DNA of 51,812 bases from CAUZFZ01 sp963579025. Its GTDB lineage: Bacteria > Planctomycetota > Planctomycetia > Planctomycetales > Planctomycetaceae. Location: NCBI GenBank assembly GCA_963579025.1, contig CAUZFZ010000059.1:1-51812 (forward strand), written 5' to 3'. Below, piece after piece: positions 8,455 through 17,381 of this stretch; the first letter of the stretch is position 1; every line of letters starts with the position of its first letter. Made by a program: the position numbers and the translations under genes. Below the pieces are notes generated by a model. It was given only the letters and a program-made list of their open reading frames with translations. It was not told where the DNA came from and made no database searches.

Positions 8455-8847
8455 ATGGCTCCGACACCGAAACTCCCCCGTCCGACTAACGCGGAACTCG
8501 ACATCCTCAGTGCCTTGTGGGAGTGCGGACCGTGTACGGTCCGGGATGTCCATACGACGCTCAGCGAAGTGCGTGACGTCGGTTACACGACCGTCCTCAA
8601 GCTGTTGCAGATCATGACCGACAAGGGGCTTGTGGTGCGGGATGAGTCGCAGAGGTCGCACGTATATCGCGCGAAGCAGCGTGAGACGACGACACAGAAA
8701 CAGCTCGTGCGCGATCTGGTGAAGCGAGCTTTCGGTGGTTCGACAGAGAAACTCGTGATGCAGGCACTGTCGTCTCAGAAGGCTTCGGCGGAAGAACTGG
8801 CGGAGATTCGACGCATGCTCGACGAACTCGACGGAGGTGAGGCATGA
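8455..8847 (+). CDS. BlaI/MecI/CopY-family transcriptional repressor
   Basis: A 130-residue winged-helix repressor. The N-terminal half carries the family pattern LPRPTNAELDILSALWECGP, then CTVRDVHTTLS and the recognition region VGYTTVLKLLQIMTDKGLV. The C-terminal half (about 80-130) is the helical dimerisation part. In the BlaI/BlaR1 paradigm the dimer represses its own operon and is inactivated by proteolysis after the membrane peptidase is activated. The stop codon overlaps the start of the downstream M56 gene as ATGA, which fits tight translational coupling. The regulated target beyond this operon is unknown; no beta-lactamase gene is in the window. Confidence 0.95.
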   Translation: MAPTPKLPRPTNAELDILSALWECGPCTVRDVHTTLSEVRDVGYTTVLKLLQIMTDKGLVVRDESQRSHVYRAKQRETTTQKQLVRDLVKRAFGGSTEKLVMQALSSQKASAEELAEIRRMLDELDGGEA

Positions 8848-11800
8848 ACTCGATCCACACACTGCTGAATCATCCGCTCGTCGAGTCGACTGGCTGGGCT
8901 CTGATCCACTTTCTGTGGCAGGGGGCTGTCATTGCCGCCGTGATAGCTGCGCTGCTCGTGATGATGCGTCGTGCGTCGTCTGATGTGAAGTACGTCGTCT
9001 GCTGCCTGGGCCTGTTGTTAATGGCGATCGGGCCACTCCTTACTACGGCCTGGTTGATGCCAGTCGATGCGCGGGACACCTTACAGAGAAACGCTGGTGA
9101 GTCGGGATTACCAGAAACAACACAGACGGTGAATCTGGAATCCGCAGCGAATTCGCCCGATCCGGCGCTCGCTGATGCCAGTGAAGTCGGCCAACGGGAT
9201 CGCGAGCGTCGAGTGGCAGAGGTCGGCGAAGCAACCGCCATTGGTGCGTCACCTGCCAATACATCGACAGCGCGTGCCTCGGATACGTTTGCCGTTTCCA
9301 TCTGGCTGGAGACTCGACTGGACTGGTTCCTCACGGCCTGGGCTGTCGGTGTGGTTCTTCTATCCGTGCGACTGCTGTTGTGCTGGTTGAACGTCGGCCG
9401 CCTGTCCCGCAGTGGAACGGATCAGGTATCAGAGCAGGTTGCGTCATTGTTCGCCGATCTGTCGAACCGTGTTGGTGTGTCGCGCGGAGTGCGTTTGCTG
9501 GAATCTACTCTGGTGCAGGTACCGACGGTTCTGGGAGCACTGCAGCCGGTCATTCTGTTACCGGCCACCGCCGTCACCGGGCTTTCGTCGTCGCAGTTGC
9601 AGGCGATTCTGGCTCACGAACTGGCGCATGTCCGACGGCACGATTACCTGGTCAACCTGCTGCAGACCGCCATCGAAACGCTGCTGTTCTACCACCCGGC
9701 CGTCTGGTGGCTGTCACGCCGTATTCGCCAGGAACGGGAGAATTGCTGTGACGACGTGGCCAGTTTGGTGTGCGGCAACCGACTCGAATACGCTCAGGCG
9801 CTGGTGCGCATGGAAGAAGTTCGTGCAACGACTCCCCGGCTCGCAGTGGCGTCGACGGGGGGCAGCCTGACTCAGCGTGTGCGTCGTCTGATCGGCGCGC
9901 CGGTGCAACCGCCGCACGAGGGTCGCCGGGGCTGGTGGCTGGGAGGTGTCATTCCAATCGCGCTTCTTCTTTTCGCCGCGTCCTGCATATCAAAGGTCGC
10001 GACCGACGGGCCCGATGGGGACGGCGCCACGAGTGGTCCGGATGATACTTACGTCGTCGTGTGGGGTGTCGTCGTGGATCGCGATCTGGCCGATCAACTG
10101 CTGGCCGGAGCCACGAAGTTCGATGAGCAGGAAGGCTGGGCTCTGCAGACCATCGAGGCTGCTCGGCTGCGCGAGCGGCTGCACAAAGCGGCGGATTCCA
10201 ATGAGATCATTCGGCTGTATCAACGCATGAACTGGCTGGCTCCGCTGAGCATTAACATGCCCCCCGAGCATCTCACGGGCACGCTGACAAACGGCGACAA
10301 CGTTCAGTTTCGTGAGCCGGGCGACAGGGCGCACATACTGTTTACTCAGGACATCATTGGTGTGCATCGCGTTCTGCCGGCGGACGATCACGTGCGGTTG
10401 AAATTGCAGACACAGCACAGCGCACGGTTCGAGGCATTCAATACGACAGAAGGCGACGTTGAATCCGAGCATCGCGGTCAGATCGATACGGACCACCGGA
10501 TCCCCAACGGTGATGCCATGCTGGTGACTCGGGTACTCGACCCACTTCTCGACTGGTCGCCGGTTGTGATTTCGGTCTTCGAACCGGTACGCGTCCCGTC
10601 TCGGCGTTCGCAGCAACGACAGATTCATGACCTGCCCACCTGGCTCGCCGCAGGCCCACAGGGGATTCAACGTCGAGCGAAGGCCGCGAATAACTGGTCC
10701 CAGGGCGTCGCTACGAAAACAGTCCCGCTGGCAGGCAAATGGAGTCAGCTGCTGGAGTCCGGTTCACGCGTCACTCTGGTCGGGCTGTCGAGTCCACAGC
10801 ACTGCCCGACCGCCTGGTGGACGCCGGACGGCATGCCGCTGCAGTTTGACTTCGATCCGAATGTCACCGCCGTGCCGCCGCATGAAATGATTGCGTTGCT
10901 ACACGTGGTGCATACTCCGGGCACCCAGAAAGCCCCCGACCCGGTGAATCTGAAAACGTTGATCAACCCAACCAGCTCGCTGACGACGGGTGGAGTTCGT
11001 TACCTGAGTGGATCGGAACGCACTGCCATGCCCAATCCGGCCGACGGCCAACTGGTGATCGTGTCAGTCCCGGCGGGTGACGAACCAACGCTCGAAGTCG
11101 GTCTGGGCACAGGCATGCAGCCCGATCAACACCTCGGTGTTGTGAAACGCGACGAGCCACTGCTGACCGACGCAGGAGAGTTTCGGGCGGCTCAGGTTCT
11201 GAAGCGGAAGCTGCACACGTTCGGTGAAGTCACGGACGTATCAATGAGGCATCCCCGCGAGCGAGAACATGAGGTGCTGGTGACCGCCGTCACAAGTGAC
11301 GGCGACAAACTGACCAGTCAGTATCTGCCTCGCGTACACGTGGGAGGCAACACCTCGACGACCGCGTCTGTGTTTGATCGATTTCTGGTTCATCCCGATC
11401 AGGTCACGCATTTCGAAATCGCCACGGCACGTCTGGCGTGGGCCACGTTCTCGGGATTCGTGGGCTTTCCAGCAGCACTCCGCGAACAACTGACTGCGGC
11501 CGCGGAAGAACCCACTCCCGTATTGGCACTCGTGGGCTGGACGTTTCAGGGTGATGAAACAGCTTTCAAGGACCTGTTGAACGGTGCCGAGCCACAGAAC
11601 CTGGGAGACAGGCTGTCATGGTTTCTGAATGACAGCGAAAGCGTTCGTCGGCAGTACATGAAACTGCGGGACGATGGTCACGCGGATCCGCCCGGGGTGA
11701 TTGTCGGGGCGCTCTTTGATTTCGACCAGTTCATGAAAATCAGTGCGGCTGGGGCGTACCGTGGACCTGTACTCGGCTCCTTCCCGTTCGGCTATTCCTC

Positions 11801-14513
11801 GGGCATTCTTGATGTGCAGGAACGTAAAAACAGGCAGGGTGGCATGTGGACGCTGGAAGCGAATGTCGCGTTGTCGTCCGCAAAGGACCGGGCCTGGCAG
11901 ATCGGCGGACGCTGGCTGGTGCAGGAGAACAAACCGAACGCTGCGGGTCGAAGTCAGTGGAGTGACGTGTTCGATCAGAAGTTGAAGCTCGCCACGAAAC
12001 TGCCTCCGGGTCGAGTCGCCGTCTTCACTGGTCCCGTTCCAGGCATGGATGAGTCCGACAGAACCGGCTTTGTGGTATTGGAATGCATTCCGATTCCGCA
12101 CACCCAGGTAATGAAAGTTCGCGGACTGGACAAGGATGTCGAAAAGGTGCTGCGTCAGGGTCCGTTAATGGCACTGGCGGCCCTGGATGTTCCAGAATCA
12201 CCGGCAGAGTCCGACGAGAAGCCGAAGTCCGGCGTGACCGTACGAGGTCGCGTGCTTGATCACACGGCCAGGCCACTCGCCAATGCGACGGTATTTCCTT
12301 TGGGTTCCACCTACGGTCGCCGTCACTCGCTGATGCTGACCGGCGGAAAGGCCGTCCGGCGGGCATACATGCCCGATCAGATCGAAGAAGACAAACTGAC
12401 CTTGCGCGTCTACACCGACAAGGCGGGTCGATTCGAACTGAAGACCCGGAATACCACAGAGCTGGCCGTGACGACGCCCGAGCTGGATGTCTGGGAGGTC
12501 TCGGCGCCGAAACAGGGTGACGAAGCTGTGATCCGGCTGCCTCAGGCGGGCACGCTTGTCGTCGGCCATGACCTGGACGAAGTCGAAGCCGTTCGAGTCT
12601 TTGTTAGCGGACCGGTCGATGGCGAGAAGTGGCGCAGGAATCCCGGGAACTATCCCCAGCCGCTGTTCCGCTGCTCGACGCAGAAAGTGGTTGAACTCAA
12701 GCGTGGTGCCAGCTCGAACTTCGATGCGATGGCGCCCGGCGAGTACGTGATCGGTCGCGCGCAACGAGTGCAACGCGGAAACTTTCAGAGAACGTACATC
12801 CTGGATCGAACGGTAGTGAAAGTGGAATCCGGCAAGGTGTCCGAATACACGTTCACTCGCCCGACCGGCGCACGCGTGGACCTGCACATTAAGGGTGCGA
12901 AGGAGCAGGGTGTGGCGTGGAGCGTCATCACGGTGCAACTGGCCAACGAATTCGCAGCCGCGCCATTGGCTCGCGGCTGGATGTACGTCGACGCAGGCCT
13001 GACGACGACAGAGCGCTTCGAGACCGGACGTCTTTCAAAGGGTGCGTATCGCGTCACTGTCTATGGATATCGACCGAGTGATGACGACAAAAAAGTGCGT
13101 AATCTGCAGGCACCCGGCTTTGTGGGCGAGGCGACTGTCACGGTCCCCGAATCCGGCGATGTGCCAGTGATCGAAGTTGCGCTGCGAGAAATCAAACAGA
13201 ACGTGACGGCGGTCGATTCTGAACGCGAACAAAGCGGAGACGAAGACAAGTCTCCTGAGGACAAGGACGCGCCCGGTGACTCGCAGGTTGCCACGGGATC
13301 AACTCCTGCCGACGCGCCAGCTGTGTCCATTCGAGGTCGCGTGCTGGATGCCGAGTCGGGCGAGCCGATCACGAAGTTCATTACCCAGGCCGGCAAGTTC
13401 GATCCGAAGGACCCGACCAAAGTGCAATGGGGATTCAGCCAGGGAAGCAGCGGCGCCGCACGGGAAGGCCGGTTCTCGACCACGATCCGCTGGAAAGCCG
13501 GGTGGACGTCGCGCATTCTCGCCGATGGGTATCTGCCTCAGCCGGTGGTCACGAAAGCTCCCAAAGACGGGCAGACGTCGATCGAAGTCGAGCTGCGTAT
13601 GAAACGCGGACGGTGGGTGCGCGGGCGTGTGATCGATCACACAGGCAAGCCGGCCGAGGGCGTTTCGGTGTTCGCTGTGGATTCACGTGGCATCAATCTT
13701 GGTGGTGGTCGCGCCCACAATTCCAACCGAGTGCGAGCGATGACAGATAAGAGTGGCCGCTTCGAGCTGGTCGTCGGTGAAGCGTCACGGCTGGCGCTGT
13801 CGTCACCAGACATCGATGCCTGGCACGGCGAGCTTCCTGAAGATATGCAGGAAGCCACACTCACACTGCCCGAACCCGGTCGCGTCGTGATCAACTTCGA
13901 CATCGAAGGTGCTGGCGAGAAAACCAAAGTTTTCCGGCAACTGCTCGGCAACGAAACTCCGGGATTCAAAGGCATCACAAGCGAGCAGACAGTTGAAATG
14001 AAGAACGGTGAAACGCTGGAAATCGCGAGTCTTCCACCGGGTAAGTATCAGATCGCCCGCTCCCGCATGCTGCGCACCGGCAACATGGGCATGGGTCGGT
14101 TTCTTGACCGTCACTGGTTGTCGATCGAAGCCGGTCAAACAGTGACGATCGACTTCACGCGGCCGAAAGGAGCACGCGTCAAAGGACTGGTCGCCGGGCT
14201 CAAGGACACAAAGGCGAAAACAGCACTCGTCACAGTCATGCCACTGAAACTGCCCGACGATACGGAAAAACGCTTCAAGAACTGGCTGGTGCTGGACGGT
14301 CAGACGACGGACGAGAACGGTGTCTTCACCACCGAGAAGCTCCCACCCGGTGAGTACCGATTCATTGTCGAGGTCTACTTACCACTGACTCCGCAGGAAC
14401 AATTCCGATCCGGCCGACCGACACCGAAATTCACCGGCGAAGCCATCGTGCTCGTCCCGGAAACCGGCAGCGTGCCGGACATCGAGATTCCGCTGAAGGA
14501 ACGCGCCGAGTAG
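8844..14513 (+). CDS. M56 (BlaR1-like) membrane peptidase with very long C-terminal extension
   Basis: An 1889-residue signal-transducing zinc peptidase. Membrane segments lie at about 18-40, 51-72, 158-182 and 374-392. The cytoplasmic M56 domain between the third and fourth has the zinc motif HELAH (258-262) and the downstream ENCCDDVASLV acidic segment. Known BlaR1/MecR1 proteins are about 600 residues and sense ligand through a C-terminal penicillin-binding domain. Here roughly 1490 residues follow the last membrane segment with no SxxK-type sensor motif recognised. They include an unassigned region (about 395-1125) and carboxypeptidase-regulatory-like beta modules (TVRGRVLDHTARPLANATV near 1130, SIRGRVLDAESGEP near 1493, VRGRVIDHTGKPAEGVSV near 1592). 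The start overlaps the repressor stop. The ligand is unknown. Confidence 0.9.
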   Translation: MNSIHTLLNHPLVESTGWALIHFLWQGAVIAAVIAALLVMMRRASSDVKYVVCCLGLLLMAIGPLLTTAWLMPVDARDTLQRNAGESGLPETTQTVNLESAANSPDPALADASEVGQRDRERRVAEVGEATAIGASPANTSTARASDTFAVSIWLETRLDWFLTAWAVGVVLLSVRLLLCWLNVGRLSRSGTDQVSEQVASLFADLSNRVGVSRGVRLLESTLVQVPTVLGALQPVILLPATAVTGLSSSQLQAILAHELAHVRRHDYLVNLLQTAIETLLFYHPAVWWLSRRIRQERENCCDDVASLVCGNRLEYAQALVRMEEVRATTPRLAVASTGGSLTQRVRRLIGAPVQPPHEGRRGWWLGGVIPIALLLFAASCISKVATDGPDGDGATSGPDDTYVVVWGVVVDRDLADQLLAGATKFDEQEGWALQTIEAARLRERLHKAADSNEIIRLYQRMNWLAPLSINMPPEHLTGTLTNGDNVQFREPGDRAHILFTQDIIGVHRVLPADDHVRLKLQTQHSARFEAFNTTEGDVESEHRGQIDTDHRIPNGDAMLVTRVLDPLLDWSPVVISVFEPVRVPSRRSQQRQIHDLPTWLAAGPQGIQRRAKAANNWSQGVATKTVPLAGKWSQLLESGSRVTLVGLSSPQHCPTAWWTPDGMPLQFDFDPNVTAVPPHEMIALLHVVHTPGTQKAPDPVNLKTLINPTSSLTTGGVRYLSGSERTAMPNPADGQLVIVSVPAGDEPTLEVGLGTGMQPDQHLGVVKRDEPLLTDAGEFRAAQVLKRKLHTFGEVTDVSMRHPREREHEVLVTAVTSDGDKLTSQYLPRVHVGGNTSTTASVFDRFLVHPDQVTHFEIATARLAWATFSGFVGFPAALREQLTAAAEEPTPVLALVGWTFQGDETAFKDLLNGAEPQNLGDRLSWFLNDSESVRRQYMKLRDDGHADPPGVIVGALFDFDQFMKISAAGAYRGPVLGSFPFGYSSGILDVQERKNRQGGMWTLEANVALSSAKDRAWQIGGRWLVQENKPNAAGRSQWSDVFDQKLKLATKLPPGRVAVFTGPVPGMDESDRTGFVVLECIPIPHTQVMKVRGLDKDVEKVLRQGPLMALAALDVPESPAESDEKPKSGVTVRGRVLDHTARPLANATVFPLGSTYGRRHSLMLTGGKAVRRAYMPDQIEEDKLTLRVYTDKAGRFELKTRNTTELAVTTPELDVWEVSAPKQGDEAVIRLPQAGTLVVGHDLDEVEAVRVFVSGPVDGEKWRRNPGNYPQPLFRCSTQKVVELKRGASSNFDAMAPGEYVIGRAQRVQRGNFQRTYILDRTVVKVESGKVSEYTFTRPTGARVDLHIKGAKEQGVAWSVITVQLANEFAAAPLARGWMYVDAGLTTTERFETGRLSKGAYRVTVYGYRPSDDDKKVRNLQAPGFVGEATVTVPESGDVPVIEVALREIKQNVTAVDSEREQSGDEDKSPEDKDAPGDSQVATGSTPADAPAVSIRGRVLDAESGEPITKFITQAGKFDPKDPTKVQWGFSQGSSGAAREGRFSTTIRWKAGWTSRILADGYLPQPVVTKAPKDGQTSIEVELRMKRGRWVRGRVIDHTGKPAEGVSVFAVDSRGINLGGGRAHNSNRVRAMTDKSGRFELVVGEASRLALSSPDIDAWHGELPEDMQEATLTLPEPGRVVINFDIEGAGEKTKVFRQLLGNETPGFKGITSEQTVEMKNGETLEIASLPPGKYQIARSRMLRTGNMGMGRFLDRHWLSIEAGQTVTIDFTRPKGARVKGLVAGLKDTKAKTALVTVMPLKLPDDTEKRFKNWLVLDGQTTDENGVFTTEKLPPGEYRFIVEVYLPLTPQEQFRSGRPTPKFTGEAIVLVPETGSVPDIEIPLKERAE

Positions 14514-14516
14514 TTG

Positions 14517-14573
14517 ACCACGAAAAACACGAATGTACACGAAATCGAAACTGTCTATTTCGCGTGGTTCGTG
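14517..14573. repeat. Hairpin repeat (CCACGAAAAACACGAATG family), degenerate copy
   Basis: ACCACGAAAAACACGAATG at 14517-14535 is identical to the left arm of the repeat at 19224. The right arm here is only partly kept (ATTTCGCGTGGTTCGTG). It begins four bases behind the stop codon of the M56 gene. Confidence 0.75.
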
Positions 14574-14705
14574 CCGAATCTGGACTCTCGATACTGCAAT
14601 CCGTCGAAACGCAGTTAATCCAGCTCAGTTCCACCGGTTGCCTGTTTGTCGCGACAGACTGGTCGCGACAAACGATGTGAACGGCAGCCAGCGAAGGAGA
14701 CTGAC

Positions 14706-15842
14706 ATGGCCACGACGACCCGACGTTTTCACTGCTACCCGCGAACCGAATCGACGCGACGGCCGACACCCTGGTGGTATTACGGACGGGCGCTCTACGT
14801 CAGCCGACGAGACTATTTCAAGATCTACTGTGCCTTGATGCTTTGTCTTGGGCTGCCGTTCGTCTGGCTGGCACTCTACCTGGACCTGAAGTTCTGGCAG
14901 GGAGCGGCTCTGGGAGCCGGAACCGTGTCGCTGTTCTATCTGGGATATTCGATATTCGCGATGTATCGCATGTACGGACATCCGGCCAGGAGTTATCTGC
15001 GGCGGATGCTCAACGAGGGCAATGTGAGCGGTCCTGCAGTCGTGGCCGATCTGCACATCGGCACGTACCGGCACAGCTATGCACTGGCTGAGCTGCTTCG
15101 CGAGGCCACCGTTCACAGCGTCGACTGCTGGGGCGAATCCGGCGAGCCACACGAAATTGCCATCCGTGACGTACGCGAACTGGAAGCCGTCCCGGAAGGA
15201 CATCCTCGCATTCATCCCATCCGCACGGAGGACTACACGCTGCCGTTCGCAGACGGATCGTGCGATGCAGTCGTCTTCGGATTCGGCACGCATGAGATTC
15301 CAGAAGGCACGCCTCGTGAGACGTTGTTTTCAGAGGCTCGACGAGTGCTGAAGGACGGTGGAACGGCATTGATGTTTGAGCACGGCAACGACTTCCACAA
15401 TGTGATCATCTTCGGGCCGGTCATCGGACACGTCACGAGCCGCGCCGACTGGATGGAGACGTTTCGCAGCTACTTTGGCGACGTGAGCTACACGCGCACC
15501 TCGCACGCCGTCGATCTGTTCTGCAGCACGAAGACGGACAATGTAGGCAACGTCGTGAAGCCGCTGCCTCGCACCACCGGACGCCGCGACTCACTCGGTA
15601 ACTGGCTGGTGGTCGGAGCCTTTACCTTTATCTCGTTGTTGACAGTCGCCTGGGTTCCCAGGTCCGTGCTGGTGGCAACCTACTGGGGGATCGCCATCTC
15701 TGGACTGACGTGGCCGTGGATTGGGATCGGAATCGCACTGGTCGGCGACCGTGTGTCGAGACTCACAGCGTGTGATGCAACAAGCACGTCGACGCCGGTT
15801 GGTACCAGACTTTCTTACGAGTCGATCGACGGGACCTCGTAG
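14706..15842 (+). CDS. Membrane-anchored SAM methyltransferase-like protein
   Basis: A 378-residue protein with a class I methyltransferase-like domain (about 108-270) between two pairs of membrane helices (about 38-58 and 63-88, then about 307-325 and 328-350). The domain shows LPFADGSCDAVVFGFGTHEI and ARRVLKDGGTALMFEHG, which match the post-II and post-III regions of Methyltransf_11. The SAM-binding motif I is degenerate (AVVADLHIGTYRHSYALAEL instead of DxGxGxG), so activity is uncertain. The ATG at 14706 is chosen over an open frame from 14646 because GAAGGAGA lies just upstream. A lipid or membrane substrate is an inference from the anchoring. Its 3' end overlaps the convergent oxidoreductase gene by 28 bases. 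Confidence 0.75.
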   Translation: MATTTRRFHCYPRTESTRRPTPWWYYGRALYVSRRDYFKIYCALMLCLGLPFVWLALYLDLKFWQGAALGAGTVSLFYLGYSIFAMYRMYGHPARSYLRRMLNEGNVSGPAVVADLHIGTYRHSYALAELLREATVHSVDCWGESGEPHEIAIRDVRELEAVPEGHPRIHPIRTEDYTLPFADGSCDAVVFGFGTHEIPEGTPRETLFSEARRVLKDGGTALMFEHGNDFHNVIIFGPVIGHVTSRADWMETFRSYFGDVSYTRTSHAVDLFCSTKTDNVGNVVKPLPRTTGRRDSLGNWLVVGAFTFISLLTVAWVPRSVLVATYWGIAISGLTWPWIGIGIALVGDRVSRLTACDATSTSTPVGTRLSYESIDGTS

Positions 15843-17266
15843 CCTTTCCGATATTCGCGTTTCAGGAGGCCATTCGCGGCATTTGCGTTGCTTCCGACGA
15901 AGACTTCGCGATCCGGATCGAATTCCAGTACAGGGCTGAGTTTGATCTGATCACTTGCGATCTTCACACCGTGTGTGCCGAGGTGCTTTTCCATCTCGCC
16001 CAGCAGACCGCTCCACACGCCGCGGTCGTTTTTGATCTCGGCCGCATTCGTGTGCTCAAATGTCGTTCCGGCCTGGAACGCGATGTTGGCCAGGTTACAC
16101 CAACCTGTAGACAGGTGACCGACCTCCACATCGGTGTTGAGTTTCGACGCATCGCGGCTGCGGACGGAATCGATGAAGTTCTGCTGATGGATGCCCATGC
16201 CGCTGGTGCCGCGAAACGACTTGATCTGTTTGCCGCTTTTGTCGAATGCCACGGCCCGGCCACGCTGGCCTTCCAGCCGACCGCCTTCGCCATAGGCGAT
16301 GTATCCGCTGCCTGGGCCCGGATGCCGAGCCGTCCCCTTCTTCCCCGCGCCGTCCGTCAGATTGCTCAGACCGATGACGACCGGGATCGAGCCTGTGTCG
16401 AAGTACACAAAGTGGACATTCGGCGTTTCTCCAGCGTCGTTCCAGGCGACTCGCCCGCCACCGCCGAAGATGCGTTTCGGCAGGCTGACTTTGTCCTGGA
16501 AGACGTTGTTGCGCAGATCGTCCAGGACGTGGACGCCCCAGTTGCCCATTTCACCCGAGCCGGTATTCCAGTCCCAGTGCCAGTCGTACTGCAGCTTGTT
16601 GCGGAAGATGGGTTTCTTCTGTGCCGGCCCCAGCCACAGGTCGTAGTCCACGTTGGAACTGATCTCGAGTGGCGTTGATCGTTTACCGATCTGACCTCGT
16701 ACGCCGTAGCGGTTGACTCGCGCCGAGACGATTTCACCCAGCGCCTTTTCCTTGTGCAGAAAGTGCTGAATCTGAGCCTGCATCGGATCAGATCGCTGCT
16801 GCGTCCCGACCTGGCAGATACGCCCGTACTTGCGAGCAGCCAGGACGGTCTGGCGGCCTTCCCACTGACTGTGCGAGAGAGGCTTTTCAACATACACGTC
16901 CTTGCCCGCTTCCATGGCCCAGATGGCAGCCAGACAGTGCCAGTGGTTGCATGTGGCAATGACGACGGCGTCGATCGACTTGTCTTCGATCAGACCACGC
17001 AGGTCTTTCCAGCCCTTCGCTTTGGAATAACGTTTTTTCGCTCCGTTCAGTCGTCCTTCGTCTGGATCGCACAGACCGGCAATGTTCACTCCGGCGAGTT
17101 TGTTGAATTCGCCCATCAGTCCGCCGGCGCGGCCGCCGCAACTGATGAAACCCATGTTAATTTCCTCGTTGGCACTCGCGGCGAATGTGGGGATCGACGG
17201 AAACGCAAATGCGGCTCCTGCGAGAGCACTACTTTTCAGAACATCGCGACGGGTCAGTTGGGACAT
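15815..17266 (-). CDS. Tat-exported Gfo/Idh/MocA-family oxidoreductase
   Basis: A 483-residue NAD(P)-dependent dehydrogenase-like protein. It has a twin-arginine signal (LTRRDVLKSSALAGAAFAF at residues 4-22), a nucleotide-binding segment with the variant glycine motif GFISCGGRAGGLM (about 39-51), and the family motif DVYVEKPLSHS (Glu-Lys-Pro at 127-129). Members act on sugars, inositols or glycosides; exported forms are very common in planctomycetes and may remodel polysaccharide-derived sugars. The start at 17266 has GAGG eight bases upstream and gives the complete Tat signal; an upstream in-frame ATG at 17302 is less likely. The gene stands alone. Confidence 0.92.
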   Translation of the reverse strand: MSQLTRRDVLKSSALAGAAFAFPSIPTFAASANEEINMGFISCGGRAGGLMGEFNKLAGVNIAGLCDPDEGRLNGAKKRYSKAKGWKDLRGLIEDKSIDAVVIATCNHWHCLAAIWAMEAGKDVYVEKPLSHSQWEGRQTVLAARKYGRICQVGTQQRSDPMQAQIQHFLHKEKALGEIVSARVNRYGVRGQIGKRSTPLEISSNVDYDLWLGPAQKKPIFRNKLQYDWHWDWNTGSGEMGNWGVHVLDDLRNNVFQDKVSLPKRIFGGGGRVAWNDAGETPNVHFVYFDTGSIPVVIGLSNLTDGAGKKGTARHPGPGSGYIAYGEGGRLEGQRGRAVAFDKSGKQIKSFRGTSGMGIHQQNFIDSVRSRDASKLNTDVEVGHLSTGWCNLANIAFQAGTTFEHTNAAEIKNDRGVWSGLLGEMEKHLGTHGVKIASDQIKLSPVLEFDPDREVFVGSNANAANGLLKREYRKGYEVPSIDS

Positions 17267-17381
17267 GTGGTATTCCTCGCGTGGATTAGCGGTTGGGGCC
17301 AACTTGAGCCGAGCTTATTTTCGATCGACGTTTTCATGGTGCCGCGGACGAATACCGCCGCCATGCTTCCATCGTGACGGG

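Noticed and set aside
9412..9870. 152-codon frame inside the M56 gene
   Set aside because: It lies in another frame over the well-conserved zinc-peptidase domain and has a Cys/Arg-rich composition typical of shadows.
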